Below, piece after piece: positions 8,061-16,260 of a stretch of DNA of 38,932 nucleotides. Origin of the DNA: a virus. Made by a program: the position numbers and the translations under genes. The stretch spans positions 1 to 38,932 of the IMG/VR virus record IMGVR_UViG_3300042878_000998; one strand, 5' to 3'. The notes under the pieces were generated by a model. The model was not told the origin of the DNA, ran no database searches, and was given only the letters and a program-made list of their open reading frames with translations. Every line of letters begins with the position of its first letter. Positions within the stretch are counted from its first letter, which is position 1.

Positions 8061-8369
8061 ATGAATATCATCAATAAACCAAAAACCTATTCCAAAGAAG
8101 AAATTGATAACGAGCTTATCAACATCGTGAAAGAGAGTCTTGCGGAAGAAAAGGCAACGGAGTTTGAGCGCACCAACGTAGCTCGCGCACAAGCCTCTGT
8201 GATGAAAAACCACAAGAGTGTTCCCGGCTTGGGGAAGTGCATAGGTGTTATGCCGGGACGTGAGTATTTCCGGCTTGTGAAGAAATACGGATACGAGACG
8301 GTTCACAGCAAAGATTTCATGCGATTCTTCAACAAGAAGATGCCTGAACTTTCCCCCAATAGAGTTTAA
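8061..8369 (+). CDS. Unknown small basic protein preceding the adaptor gene
   Basis: This 102-residue protein starts 2 bases beyond the terminator tail (ATGAATATCATC) and ends at a TAATG junction with the adaptor gene. It is helical and charged in its first half (YSKEEIDNELINIVKESLAEEKATEFERTNVARAQ). A second half, GKCIGVMPGREYFRLVKKYGYETVHSKDFMRFFNKKMPEL, looks folded. I recognise no family. Translational coupling to the adaptor suggests a head-completion or assembly role. Confidence 0.75.
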   Translation: MNIINKPKTYSKEEIDNELINIVKESLAEEKATEFERTNVARAQASVMKNHKSVPGLGKCIGVMPGREYFRLVKKYGYETVHSKDFMRFFNKKMPELSPNRV

Positions 8370-9232
8370 TGAAAAACAAGTCATATTCCGAGTTGCTAGC
8401 ACTTGTCCAAGCTCTTTCGGGCGTGGATGCGTTCACTGTGCTTGAACAATCGAAAGTGTTGGCAATGGCCAATCGTCGCTTGTATGAGGCGTATGACTTC
8501 AGCCCAACATGGCCGCGATACATCGTGGGCGCACAGGTGAGGCCAGCTACAAATAATCTAATTGCCCGTGAATACGATCATGTTGCTGGAATTAGAACAT
8601 CGTCGTCTGCTTCGCGTAACGGGACAACGGTTACAATCGTTTGCACGGCCTCTATCAGCTTTGTTGCTGGAATGACTGTTGTTGTGTCAGGGCTCACTGG
8701 AACGGTTAGCCCCAATGGAACTCAAACAGTTGTAAGCATTGAAACAACCAACCTGAGTAACGACACATTTACTTACAGCCTTGCATCCGGAACAGGGGTT
8801 GAGACGTATAGCGCTACCGCCACCGTGTCCCCTGTGGCCATTGACGACATCTCGGACTACAACCGTATCTGGAACGCCAATCCTTTTGGCACAAACCCAT
8901 CCTACGAATACGACTTCTTTGTTGATAGCAATGGCGCGACAGTCATTAACAACGCGACAGGAAACCTCGGGTTTTGGGTTGGCTACAAGAAGGAATGGCC
9001 CGGTCCATACACCACCGCTGCGGTTGATATTCCACTAGAGTTCTTTCACTATGCAGCCCACGCTACCTATGCCGATTTCCTTCGTATGGACGGTCAGGTT
9101 GACAAGGCTATTGCCGAAGAACAAATTGCCATGAGCTACCTTATGCTAGAGTTGAGCAAGGCCCAGAATCAGCGCAATAACAACTTCTTGTTTCGCCGTA
9201 TTTCTACCTACGTTTCAACACAATCACGCTAA
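8369..9232 (+). CDS. Head-tail adaptor-like protein with inserted beta module
   Basis: This 287-residue protein has terminal helical parts (YSELLALVQALSGVDAFTVLEQSKVLAMANRRLYEAYDFSPTWPRY at the N-terminus; FFHYAAHATYADFLRMDGQVDKAIAEEQIAMSYLMLELSKAQNQR at the C-terminus). These fit the helical-bundle adaptor (tail tubular A / gp4-like) that sits under the portal. Between them, residues about 77-150 carry a Thr/Val/Gly beta module (VVVSGLTGTVSPNGTQTV... TFTYSL). A closely similar module occurs in the nozzle-like protein at 13046-15226. It is coupled by TAATG to both neighbours. Its position before the small beta proteins and fibres fits a tail connector. Confidence 0.8.
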   Translation: MKNKSYSELLALVQALSGVDAFTVLEQSKVLAMANRRLYEAYDFSPTWPRYIVGAQVRPATNNLIAREYDHVAGIRTSSSASRNGTTVTIVCTASISFVAGMTVVVSGLTGTVSPNGTQTVVSIETTNLSNDTFTYSLASGTGVETYSATATVSPVAIDDISDYNRIWNANPFGTNPSYEYDFFVDSNGATVINNATGNLGFWVGYKKEWPGPYTTAAVDIPLEFFHYAAHATYADFLRMDGQVDKAIAEEQIAMSYLMLELSKAQNQRNNNFLFRRISTYVSTQSR

Positions 9233-9546
9233 TGAATAACTCCCTTGTTGTTAATCTCTATCCGTCTCCAACCGGGGAGGCCGACGAACGCCTTGCTGTA
9301 AGCACAGCGGCAGTTGCTCTTACGAATGTCTGGTCTTCGTCCAAGACGAAATACATCCTAATTGATATTCAGGGTGACGATGTTATGGTGACTTTTGATG
9401 GTAGCACACCTACCGCTACGAATGGTCATTTGTTCAAGAAACTGACGCCTCCGTTTTTCTGGAATAAGAGCACGGCTCTTGCGGCTAAGTTTATCCGCGC
9501 TGCTTCTACGGATGCTTCGGTTCACGCAACCCCATTCACTGTCTAA
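9232..9546 (+). CDS. Small beta-rich structural protein, paralogue A
   Basis: This 104-residue protein is rich in Thr, Ser, Val and Ala. It shares the segment DVMVTFDGSTPTATNGHLFK (residues about 49-68) with the next gene's [20 protein letters not shown], so the two arose by tandem duplication. It starts at the adaptor stop (TAATG) and ends 2 bases before its paralogue. Proteins with this DGSTPTAxxGH core occur among phage structural proteins and are probably minor head-tail or decoration subunits. The exact role is unknown. Confidence 0.75.
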   Translation: MNNSLVVNLYPSPTGEADERLAVSTAAVALTNVWSSSKTKYILIDIQGDDVMVTFDGSTPTATNGHLFKKLTPPFFWNKSTALAAKFIRAASTDASVHATPFTV

Positions 9547-9548
9547 CC

Positions 9549-9869
9549 ATGTCAAACTCACGCATAGTTAACGGACCAATGCAGGTGCTTCCGGTTAGCG
9601 GAACATCCATGCGAACGCTTTCGGTTGGAGCAACAGCCACCAACTTTATTGCTGCTGCCCTCAATCCAAACACAAGTCACGTCTATTGGACGCTAGAGGG
9701 CGCAGACATTCGCCTTACCATTGATGGCTCAACCCCAACAGCTCTGGCTGGACACATCTTCAAAGATGGTAATAGCGGTATTTGGAGCGCGGGCTGGGCA
9801 AAGAACGCCAAAGTCATTGCGGTTAGCGGAACGGGCGTGTTTACGATTAGCGAACTCAACTACATTTAA
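9549..9869 (+). CDS. Small beta-rich structural protein, paralogue B
   Basis: This 106-residue tandem paralogue of the preceding gene has the shared core [20 protein letters not shown] at residues about 58-77 and similar overall length and strand pattern, but a diverged N-terminus. It lies 2 bases after its partner and 2 bases before the large fibre gene. Two different but related subunits could form a hetero-oligomeric ring or serve two positions on the particle. This is inference; no catalytic residues are seen. Confidence 0.75.
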   Translation: MSNSRIVNGPMQVLPVSGTSMRTLSVGATATNFIAAALNPNTSHVYWTLEGADIRLTIDGSTPTALAGHIFKDGNSGIWSAGWAKNAKVIAVSGTGVFTISELNYI

Positions 9870-9871
9870 CC

Positions 9872-11416
9872 ATGTCCGGCATTTTTGACCAAATCATCAA
9901 CTATTCTCCCCCGCTAATTGTTAGCGGCACGGTCAATTATAAGGGGACATGGAATGCTTCTACGAACACTCCAACGCTAATTGACCCGCCAGTTGCATCA
10001 ACTAAGGGCGACTACTACGTTGTAAGCACGGCTGGAACACAGTTTAGCATTACGTTTGGCGTCGGTGACTGGATTATCAGCAACGGCACAGCTTGGGAAA
10101 AGGTGGATTTGACGGACGCTGTTTCTAGCGTGTTTGGGCGCACAGGCGCGGTGGTAGGTGTAAGCACCGACTATTCCGCTGTTGGCATTACAAACACGGC
10201 TGTTGGGGCAGCAAACCCATCTTCTGGGGCTTTTACCAGTCTTTCGTCCTCTAGCACAACTACGCTTAACGGAACAACGATTCCGGCCTCCAAGACCTTG
10301 GTGGTAACGACGGACAAACTTTCGGCTTTAGCAGCCACGACTTCGGCAGAACTTGCCGGTGTGATTAGCGACGAAACGGGCTCTGGTGCGCTTGTGTTTG
10401 CCAATTCCCCAACCCTCGTCACGCCAGCTCTGGGCACTCCTTCAAGCGGCACGGTCACGAACCTGACGGGCACGGCCTCAATCAACATCAACGGCACGGT
10501 GGGAGCCACGACGCCGAGCACCTTGTCAGCAACAACTGGACTATTTACTGGCGACATTACGCGCAATGGCGCAGTTAGTGTTCGCGCTATCAAATATCAA
10601 ACCAGCGGCGTGGATCGTTGGTATGCTTATGTTAATGGCACTGCTGAATCTGGTTCAAATCAAGGTTCTAGCTATGCAATAGGAAGATTTAACGATGCCG
10701 GAACTTTTGTCGCCAACTCGCTATTATTTGATCGCGCTGATGGTTCCGCTACGTTTGAGGGCAAGGTAGCAGGAGCCTTTAATGGCACTATCGGAGCCAC
10801 GACGCCGAGCACGGGCGCGTTTACGACGCTGAGCGCGAGCAGCGGCGCAACAGCTCTTGCGATCACCGCAAATTCTACTTCGGCAAATGGCACGTATGTG
10901 CAAATTAACAACAGCGGCACGGCCAACACCTTTTTGGGCGCGTGGAAAGCACTATTGGGCGCGGGCAACGCCACCGACACTGTTCTTCTTTCGAGTGGAG
11001 CGACACTGGGACTTGGCGTAAATTCGGGCACAAATGTTCCGCTTAGCATCTCCTCCACCGGCCTCGCCGTGACCGGTGCGTTGTCATGCACGGGAGCCGT
11101 GACGATTAGCGACCGAATCAACGCTGCGGCAAATTTTGATTTTCGGGGAGCAGGGGATGTTTACACGACGCTGTCCTCTGGCACAAATTTTTACATCCGC
11201 AGCATTTCGGCGGTAAATGTTTTTACCGCTGCTGATACCGGCAACATCGGCATCGGCGTAACGGCTTTTGGCACCTCTGCCGCAAAGGTGCTAGGCATGG
11301 CAAACGCAACGGCTCCGACTACCTCGCCCGCAGGGATGGGCCAGCTCTACGTCGAGGGCGGCGCACTCAAATATCGCGGCTCCTCGGGCACCGTGACGAC
11401 CATTGCAAACGCTTAA
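9872..11416 (+). CDS. Tail fibre protein (large, repeat-containing)
   Basis: This 514-residue protein is very rich in Thr, Ser, Gly and Ala, like trimeric fibre shafts. The motif GAxxPSxGAFTxLSxSS recurs ([47 protein letters not shown]), a well-known fibre repeat. An N-terminal part with [13 protein letters not shown] and [10 protein letters not shown] resembles virion-attachment domains. The end [23 protein letters not shown] is a typical fibre terminus. From about nucleotide 10390 onward the DNA is visibly richer in G+C than the first part, suggesting exchange of the distal receptor-binding part. It likely determines host range. Confidence 0.88.
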   Translation: MSGIFDQIINYSPPLIVSGTVNYKGTWNASTNTPTLIDPPVASTKGDYYVVSTAGTQFSITFGVGDWIISNGTAWEKVDLTDAVSSVFGRTGAVVGVSTDYSAVGITNTAVGAANPSSGAFTSLSSSSTTTLNGTTIPASKTLVVTTDKLSALAATTSAELAGVISDETGSGALVFANSPTLVTPALGTPSSGTVTNLTGTASININGTVGATTPSTLSATTGLFTGDITRNGAVSVRAIKYQTSGVDRWYAYVNGTAESGSNQGSSYAIGRFNDAGTFVANSLLFDRADGSATFEGKVAGAFNGTIGATTPSTGAFTTLSASSGATALAITANSTSANGTYVQINNSGTANTFLGAWKALLGAGNATDTVLLSSGATLGLGVNSGTNVPLSISSTGLAVTGALSCTGAVTISDRINAAANFDFRGAGDVYTTLSSGTNFYIRSISAVNVFTAADTGNIGIGVTAFGTSAAKVLGMANATAPTTSPAGMGQLYVEGGALKYRGSSGTVTTIANA

Positions 11417-11420
11417 ACAC

Positions 11421-11561
11421 ATGACCAACGAACAAGCACTCCAGAACCTCTACGCAGCCGCCCGCCAAGCCCCATTAAAGGCCGACGACCACGATCTTGT
11501 CCGCAAGTGCGCGGAACAGATTGCCGAGGCGTTAAAGCCAAAGGAACCGAAAGCCGAATGA
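11421..11561 (+). CDS. 46-residue protein after the fibre gene
   Basis: This short gene starts 4 bases after the fibre stop, and its TGA overlaps the next start (ATGA at 11558). The product is helical and charged (MTNEQALQNLYAAARQAPLK ... LVRKCAEQIAEALKPKEPKAE) with no membrane segment. It could be a fibre-assembly chaperone or a small accessory, inferred only from position. Its G+C-rich composition matches the distal fibre segment and the following gene, so the three may have moved together. Confidence 0.65.
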   Translation: MTNEQALQNLYAAARQAPLKADDHDLVRKCAEQIAEALKPKEPKAE

Positions 11562-12088
11562 GCGGGACGGCGGACACGAATTGGCGCAGCTACGTTGGAC
11601 CGCAGGACAACGGGCTGACGGTGGACGCGGCTGAGTGGCAGGCTCCGCTTGACCCCGAGAACTACGACGATCTCGTAAAGGGCTCCAATGTGTCGAATCT
11701 CTGCGTGTCAGGACTAACTATTCCAGCCTCGCAGGAGGACAGCATAGACTTCGTGCGCGGCAAGGATTATGTCGTCCAGCATTGCATCGTTCAAGGGTCG
11801 ATCACCGCCAAAGGCTCCATTGACGGGCTATCGCTCTACGGGTGCTCCATCTCGGGCACCATTGAGCTTGGGCAGTATGATAACTATTGGACCAAGGGCC
11901 GCGCTCCCACGCGCAACGTGTCAATAATTAGCTGCACCTCGCCGGATGGCTCGCCAATTAGGGTGAAGCTCTGGGATGCAGAAATGCCGTTTATTGAAAG
12001 CACTAACGTAAAGGTGACGAAGATTCCAAGGTGGGTCTGGTTGCCATACTTCCTGTTCCGTCGTCTTACCAACCCTAAAGCCGCCTAA
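11558..12088 (+). CDS. Beta-helix-like tail-associated protein
   Basis: This 176-residue protein has its start at ATG 11558, which overlaps the upstream stop by 4 bases and discards an unlikely 17-residue extension. The middle shows short repeating strands with regular Ile/Val/Cys spacing (NLCVSGLTIPAS, YVVQHCIVQGSITAKGS, DGLSLYGCSISGTIEL, RNVSIISCTSPDGS). This is the ladder pattern of a right-handed parallel beta-helix as in tailspikes, though short. A hydrophobic C-terminal patch (IPRWVWLPYFLFRRL) could anchor to another protein or to a membrane. No active-site residues can be named. Confidence 0.65.
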   Translation: MSGTADTNWRSYVGPQDNGLTVDAAEWQAPLDPENYDDLVKGSNVSNLCVSGLTIPASQEDSIDFVRGKDYVVQHCIVQGSITAKGSIDGLSLYGCSISGTIELGQYDNYWTKGRAPTRNVSIISCTSPDGSPIRVKLWDAEMPFIESTNVKVTKIPRWVWLPYFLFRRLTNPKAA

Positions 12089-12090
12089 CG

Positions 12091-12489
12091 ATGCTAGACC
12101 TCCTCACAAACGCACTAGGCGGCGGCGCACTCGGTGTTCTCCTTCGCATTGGCAATGGGTTCTTTGACAACTACAAAGCTGGTCAAGAGCACAAACGCGA
12201 GCTAGAGAAGGCTAAGGCTATGGCCTCTATTGCGGCTGATAAGGCTCAATGGGAAGCGTTTACGGCCAGCCAGAATGCGGCGATTGCACCTGTAAACACC
12301 GCACCTTGGGCGGCGAATGTTCTTACCCTCTTTCGTCCTGCTATTACCCTCCTTCTCCTTGTCCTAGTTACCATTGTCTTCTTCAATGTTCCAGATTTTG
12401 AACAAGCCGACATGGTGGACGAAGTGCAATTTGCGGCCTTCAATTGTGTAGGCTGGTGGTTTGGTGACAGAATGACCCGTAAGCGATGA
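12091..12489 (+). CDS. Holin-like membrane protein (putative)
   Basis: This 132-residue protein has an amphipathic N-terminal segment (LTNALGGGALGVLLRIGNGFF), a charged helical middle (GQEHKRELEKAKAMASIAADKAQWE) and a strong membrane segment (FRPAITLLLLVLVTIVFFNV, about residues 84-103). A further semi-hydrophobic stretch is followed by FGDRMTRKR. This layout resembles the three-segment holins described for gene-transfer-agent release. It starts 2 bases after the beta-helix gene and overlaps the next small membrane gene by 4 bases, forming a candidate lysis pair. Confidence 0.65.
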   Translation: MLDLLTNALGGGALGVLLRIGNGFFDNYKAGQEHKRELEKAKAMASIAADKAQWEAFTASQNAAIAPVNTAPWAANVLTLFRPAITLLLLVLVTIVFFNVPDFEQADMVDEVQFAAFNCVGWWFGDRMTRKR

Positions 12490-12641
12490 ACTCCTACGAG
12501 AAAGACATCATTGTGGCCTCTACCCCAGCGGCAGCAGCATTAGGTCTAAGCCAAATTAACCATCTTATCGGCATCATTGGCGGATTGGTGGGATTGGCCT
12601 ATCTCATCTGGAAATGGCATAAGGAATACAAGAAGGAATGA
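12486..12641 (+). CDS. 51-residue single-span membrane protein (holin/pinholin candidate)
   Basis: The product has one membrane segment (INHLIGIIGGLVGLAYLIWKW) flanked by a polar N-terminus and a basic C-terminal tail (HKEYKKE). It overlaps the preceding holin-like gene (ATGA) and the following gene (ATGA), so the three are translated as a coupled set. A small holin, anti-holin or spanin-type role is plausible from size, topology and neighbour; there is no lipobox. Confidence 0.6.
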   Translation: MNSYEKDIIVASTPAAAALGLSQINHLIGIIGGLVGLAYLIWKWHKEYKKE

Positions 12642-12880
12642 ACCCTCGTAAGCTACCCTGTAACAGCCCTAGGCGGGACATTAGCGGCGGCAAGAAGTCC
12701 GTAGTCCGCGCCTGTGCCAATGGTAAGTCTAAAGTGATACGCTTTGGCGACGCCAATATGTCCATCAAGAAGAACCAACCCAGCCGGAAAGCCTCCTATT
12801 GTGCCCGTTCTGGTGGCATTAAAGGCACCTCTAACAAGCTATCGGCAAATTACTGGAGCCGAAAAGCATGGTCGTGCTAA
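12638..12880 (+). CDS. Small basic Cys-containing phage protein (DUF6321-like)
   Basis: This 80-residue, Lys/Arg/Ser-rich protein contains ISGGKKSVVRACANGKSKVIRFGDANMSIKKN and ends KLSANYWSRKAWSC. That combination (KxxVVxACxxGKxKxIRFGD, then KxSxxARSGGI and KLSAxYWS) is a pattern I recall from small conserved proteins in many marine and freshwater phages. Its biochemical role is not known. It overlaps the upstream membrane gene by 4 bases. Confidence 0.7.
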   Translation: MNPRKLPCNSPRRDISGGKKSVVRACANGKSKVIRFGDANMSIKKNQPSRKASYCARSGGIKGTSNKLSANYWSRKAWSC

Positions 12881-12889
12881 TATCTTTTT

Positions 12890-13012
12890 ATGAAAAACGA
12901 AAACTACAAGTCACGCAAGCAGATGATTAAGCACGAAAAGAAAGAGAATAAGAAGAAGGACTACGAGGGTTTTGGCAAAGCAGCCTACGGCAAACGTAAG
13001 TCCTGTTCCTAA
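12890..13012 (+). CDS. 40-residue highly basic protein
   Basis: This short gene has an ATG at 12890 after a TATCTTTTT leader. The product (MKNENYKSRKQMIKHEKKENKKKD... GFGKAAYGKRKSC) is about one third lysine and resembles small nucleic-acid-associated or virion-packaged peptides. It lies between the DUF6321-like gene and the nozzle gene. Its reading frame runs cleanly from start to stop with no overlap, but it is short and may be missed by automatic annotation. Confidence 0.55.
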   Translation: MKNENYKSRKQMIKHEKKENKKKDYEGFGKAAYGKRKSCS

Positions 13013-13045
13013 TTGTGCTAAGGCACAGTAGGGTATGATAGGCCA
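13013..13045 (+). promoter_or_regulatory. Possible weak promoter or hairpin before the nozzle gene
   Basis: A 5-bp hairpin TGTGC-TAAG-GCACA (13014-13027) precedes TATGAT (13034-13039). TTGTGC (13013-13018) could serve as a -35 box, but the 15-base spacing is short. TATGAT also occurs before the scaffold gene. The evidence is weak. Confidence 0.25.
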
Positions 13046-15226
13046 ATGGCTCGTTATAACACTTTTGGCGAAAAAGACAGTCAGTTCAATGATGAGGTGG
13101 ACATTGGATTCTCACGAATCAATGCCCGATTGCGCCCCGATCAATTAAAGTCTGGCGAGCTGGCTGTGTCCATCAATGGACGCATGGACATTGACGGTGC
13201 TTGGCAACCCCGAAAAGGGTCTAATGCTTTTGGTCCCCAGCTTGGTAATAGCGGCGAAGCGTTGATTGTTCCGTTCTACGTTTGGACCAACCGCACTATT
13301 TCTAGCGCAACTCGCAGCACAACGACGGTTACAATTACCACCTCCGTTGCTCATGGATTTACCACAAGCACACAAGTGGGTATCTCTGGGCTTACTGGAA
13401 CCGTTGACCCCAATGGCAATCGCACAATCACTGTAACGGGTTCAACCACATTTACGTTTACTATTACAGGTGCTACGGGTAGCGAAACCTATTCGATTGG
13501 TGGAAGCAACTTTGCTGGGGCTCCTCTTCTGAGCAGCAACATTAACAATGCCTACGGCTCTTGCTTGTTCTCCGACCCATCGGATGACAATGACGAATAC
13601 TTTATTTTGGCCCTAAATTCTAAAGCCATTGCGGTTAATTGCGCGACAGCAGCTACAACTAACATAGCCTATCCATCCGGCATCACCATAACGGATGACG
13701 TGGAGATGATTCAGGCGTTTAACAAGGTGTTCATCTTCAGGGATGGACTTACGGCCCTATCTTGGAACGGCGTTGTTACGGGTAGCCCAGCCTTCGTTAA
13801 GGTGGCAAACGGCACCTATGCCAACACAACGTATTATGATAGCAACAACAATACGGTGATAACGGATGGCGTAGTAACTGTAAGTGAAACTGCCCACGGT
13901 CTTTCTGTTGGTAGACAGATTTTTGTGGTAGATGCTGGCACAACTCCACTAGTAGAAAACGGGGCTGGTTACACCATTGCGTCTGTTCCTAACGCCAATA
14001 CATTCACTTTCTTTGCCCAAGTTGTAGATCACGCAAGTCACAAAGTGACTTATTCTGTGGCTCAATCACAAGGACTTGGATTTGTTCACATGCCCGCGCC
14101 CCCGTGGGGAGTCTATCACCAACGTCGTATCATTGCTCCCTACTACTACACATCGACGGGAACATCTGGCAGTGAAGTAATTACTAGCCGCAACGTAAGG
14201 GATGAGTTGATATTCTCTGACATTTTTGATTCAGACACCTATGACCAAATCCAGAATCAGTTCAAGGTTACGGCTGGCATTGCTGACTACTTGCAATATG
14301 TCCACCCGTTCACCGACGACAATGCTGTGGTTCTCAATCGCAATAGCATTCATCTTCTTAGCGGACTTTCGGGTAGCCTGACCGACATTACACTCAAAGA
14401 AATTACACGCGAAGCTGGGCTTGTGGCCCGTCGTTCCGTTGTAACCATTGCCAATCAAATCTTCTTCCTTTCAGACAACGGTGTTTACGCAACAGCCTTC
14501 GGCGACCTCTATAATCTTCGCGGAGCAGGACTACCCTTGTCTGACCCAATTGACCCTATCATTCGCCAAATCAACAAGGAGTATGCCGACAAGTCGGTAG
14601 CCATCTATCACAACAATCGCTACTACATTGCCATCCCGTTAAACGCATCCATCTACAACAACGCCATATTGGTTTACAACTTGCTCAACCAAGGCTGGGA
14701 AAGCATTGATTTAATTGAACAGGAAGGCTGGGACGTGGCCAACTTCATTACCTCTAGTGCTGGTGGCGTTAATAGACTCTTTGCCATCAATCGATTTGGC
14801 GGCATCAATGAGGTGGAGTCCCGCGTTGATGACGTGGATAACATCTATACGTTCCCCGGTCTCCCATCCAAATCATTTCACGTTGAGTCCGAAGCGTTAA
14901 CCCGCGAGTTTACATTCCAAAGTCCAGAACGCAAGAAGTTCAACAGCTTTGAAATCCATACGGAATCCAGCGAAACCAACAACTCCGACGCTCTCATTGA
15001 GGGTGTGTCTGAGAATTTGGATAGTGAATTTGAGCTTGGCACCGTATCCGGCATCCTAGGTGAAGTCTTAGCCGTTGGTGAAGACGCATCCCTGCGTGGT
15101 AGAATCGGCAACATTCGGGCTTACGGAATGCAACTTAGATATACTCCGACTGCTGGACGACCCAAGTTGCGCTTAGTAAAGCTCACAGTATCACCCACCT
15201 TCAGAGCGTTAACACAAGCCTCATAA
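13046..15226 (+). CDS. Tail nozzle / tail tubular B-like protein
   Basis: This 726-residue protein is the likely distal tail tube. The opening (NDEVDIGFSRINARLRPDQLKSGELAVSINGRMDIDGAWQPRKGSNAF) is characteristic of phage tail nozzle proteins, which begin with a segment about contributing strands and 'ings of the genome'. The body is beta-propeller-like with repeats such as IIAPYYYTSTG and KSVAIYHNNRYYIAIPLNASIYNNAILVYNLLNQGWESI. Two beta modules are inserted (around VGISGLTGTVDPNGNRTITV and AHGLSVGRQIFVVDAG...NANTFTF). The first closely resembles one in the adaptor-like protein. It lies 2 bases before a fibre gene. Confidence 0.85.
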   Translation: MARYNTFGEKDSQFNDEVDIGFSRINARLRPDQLKSGELAVSINGRMDIDGAWQPRKGSNAFGPQLGNSGEALIVPFYVWTNRTISSATRSTTTVTITTSVAHGFTTSTQVGISGLTGTVDPNGNRTITVTGSTTFTFTITGATGSETYSIGGSNFAGAPLLSSNINNAYGSCLFSDPSDDNDEYFILALNSKAIAVNCATAATTNIAYPSGITITDDVEMIQAFNKVFIFRDGLTALSWNGVVTGSPAFVKVANGTYANTTYYDSNNNTVITDGVVTVSETAHGLSVGRQIFVVDAGTTPLVENGAGYTIASVPNANTFTFFAQVVDHASHKVTYSVAQSQGLGFVHMPAPPWGVYHQRRIIAPYYYTSTGTSGSEVITSRNVRDELIFSDIFDSDTYDQIQNQFKVTAGIADYLQYVHPFTDDNAVVLNRNSIHLLSGLSGSLTDITLKEITREAGLVARRSVVTIANQIFFLSDNGVYATAFGDLYNLRGAGLPLSDPIDPIIRQINKEYADKSVAIYHNNRYYIAIPLNASIYNNAILVYNLLNQGWESIDLIEQEGWDVANFITSSAGGVNRLFAINRFGGINEVESRVDDVDNIYTFPGLPSKSFHVESEALTREFTFQSPERKKFNSFEIHTESSETNNSDALIEGVSENLDSEFELGTVSGILGEVLAVGEDASLRGRIGNIRAYGMQLRYTPTAGRPKLRLVKLTVSPTFRALTQAS

Positions 15227-15227
15227 C

Positions 15228-16256
15228 ATGGCAATTCTATCCAAAGGAGCAACGATTGTTGCCGACACGCAAGTTAGTGCAACCAACCTCAATAACTTGG
15301 TTGATGCAGCTACGTTTGTATCTGGTGCGGTTGACGGCACGACTACCCAGCTTTCGGGTGGGGCAATCATTGTTAAGGACGCCGGTATTACCCCAGCCAA
15401 ACTAAGCACGGGTGGCCCCAGCTGGACAAGCGGTGGAACGGTGTCTGCCACAGCGTTTTCCGGCCCTCTTACGGGAGCTGTAACGGGTAATGTTACGGGT
15501 AATGTCAGTGGTTCATCTGGCAGCACAACGGGCAACGCTGCAACTGCTACGGCTTTAGCAACGGCGCGGGCTATTAACGGGGTCAACTTCGACGGAACGG
15601 CGGCTATTACTGTTACAGCAGCAGCAGGCACATTAACAGGCGCAACTTTGGCTTCAGGTGTAACAGCTTCAAGCCTGACAAGCGTTGGCACACTTGGTAG
15701 CCTTACCGTCACCAATCCCATTTCGGGCTCTATTACAGGGTCTAGCGGTAGCACTACGGGTAACGCAGCAACGGCCACTAAGATTGCGAGCATTACCAAT
15801 TCGGACATTGTTCAACTAACGGCAAGCCAGACGTTAACAAACAAGACGTTAACCTCACCAACTATCACTGGAACGGGAGCTATTGCTGGAAACTTTACGG
15901 GCCCAATTACGGGCAATGTCATTGCCAGCATCGCAAATATTACACTGCTTGATTTGGTTCCTGAATTTGGCTATGCCACAAGCGGCACCATCACCCTCAA
16001 TCTTGCGGCTGCAAGTAACGCCAAAATTGAACTGAGCGGTAATAGCACGTTTGCGCTTTCCGGCATTGATAGCGGCCAAGTAAACATTGTGGCCCTAAAG
16101 AACAATACAGGTGGAAGCATTAACACTACTTGGCCAGCTTGGACTTCTGCTGGTGGCAGTTTCCCCGCTTCCCTAACATCTGGGCAAGCAATGGTTGTTT
16201 CCCTCTATTCCTACGGTTCTACCACAGGTAGCGTTTACGCAGTTTCTTCCCTCTAA
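15228..16256 (+). CDS. Second tail fibre protein
   Basis: This 342-residue, Gly/Thr/Ser/Ala-rich fibre protein has virion-facing N-terminal motifs (MAILSKGATIVADTQVSATNLNNLVDAATF). The shaft contains GSSGSTTGNAATAT twice and TLTNKTLTSPTITGTG, a recurring phage fibre element. The globular C-terminus reads FALSGIDSGQVNIVALKNNTGGSINTTWPAWTSAGGSFPASLTSGQAMVVSLYSYG. It begins 2 bases after the nozzle gene and is followed after 4 bases by the repeat protein. It may be the adhesin or an attachment platform for the fibre at 9872. Confidence 0.85.
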   Translation: MAILSKGATIVADTQVSATNLNNLVDAATFVSGAVDGTTTQLSGGAIIVKDAGITPAKLSTGGPSWTSGGTVSATAFSGPLTGAVTGNVTGNVSGSSGSTTGNAATATALATARAINGVNFDGTAAITVTAAAGTLTGATLASGVTASSLTSVGTLGSLTVTNPISGSITGSSGSTTGNAATATKIASITNSDIVQLTASQTLTNKTLTSPTITGTGAIAGNFTGPITGNVIASIANITLLDLVPEFGYATSGTITLNLAAASNAKIELSGNSTFALSGIDSGQVNIVALKNNTGGSINTTWPAWTSAGGSFPASLTSGQAMVVSLYSYGSTTGSVYAVSSL

Positions 16257-16260
16257 TTTT

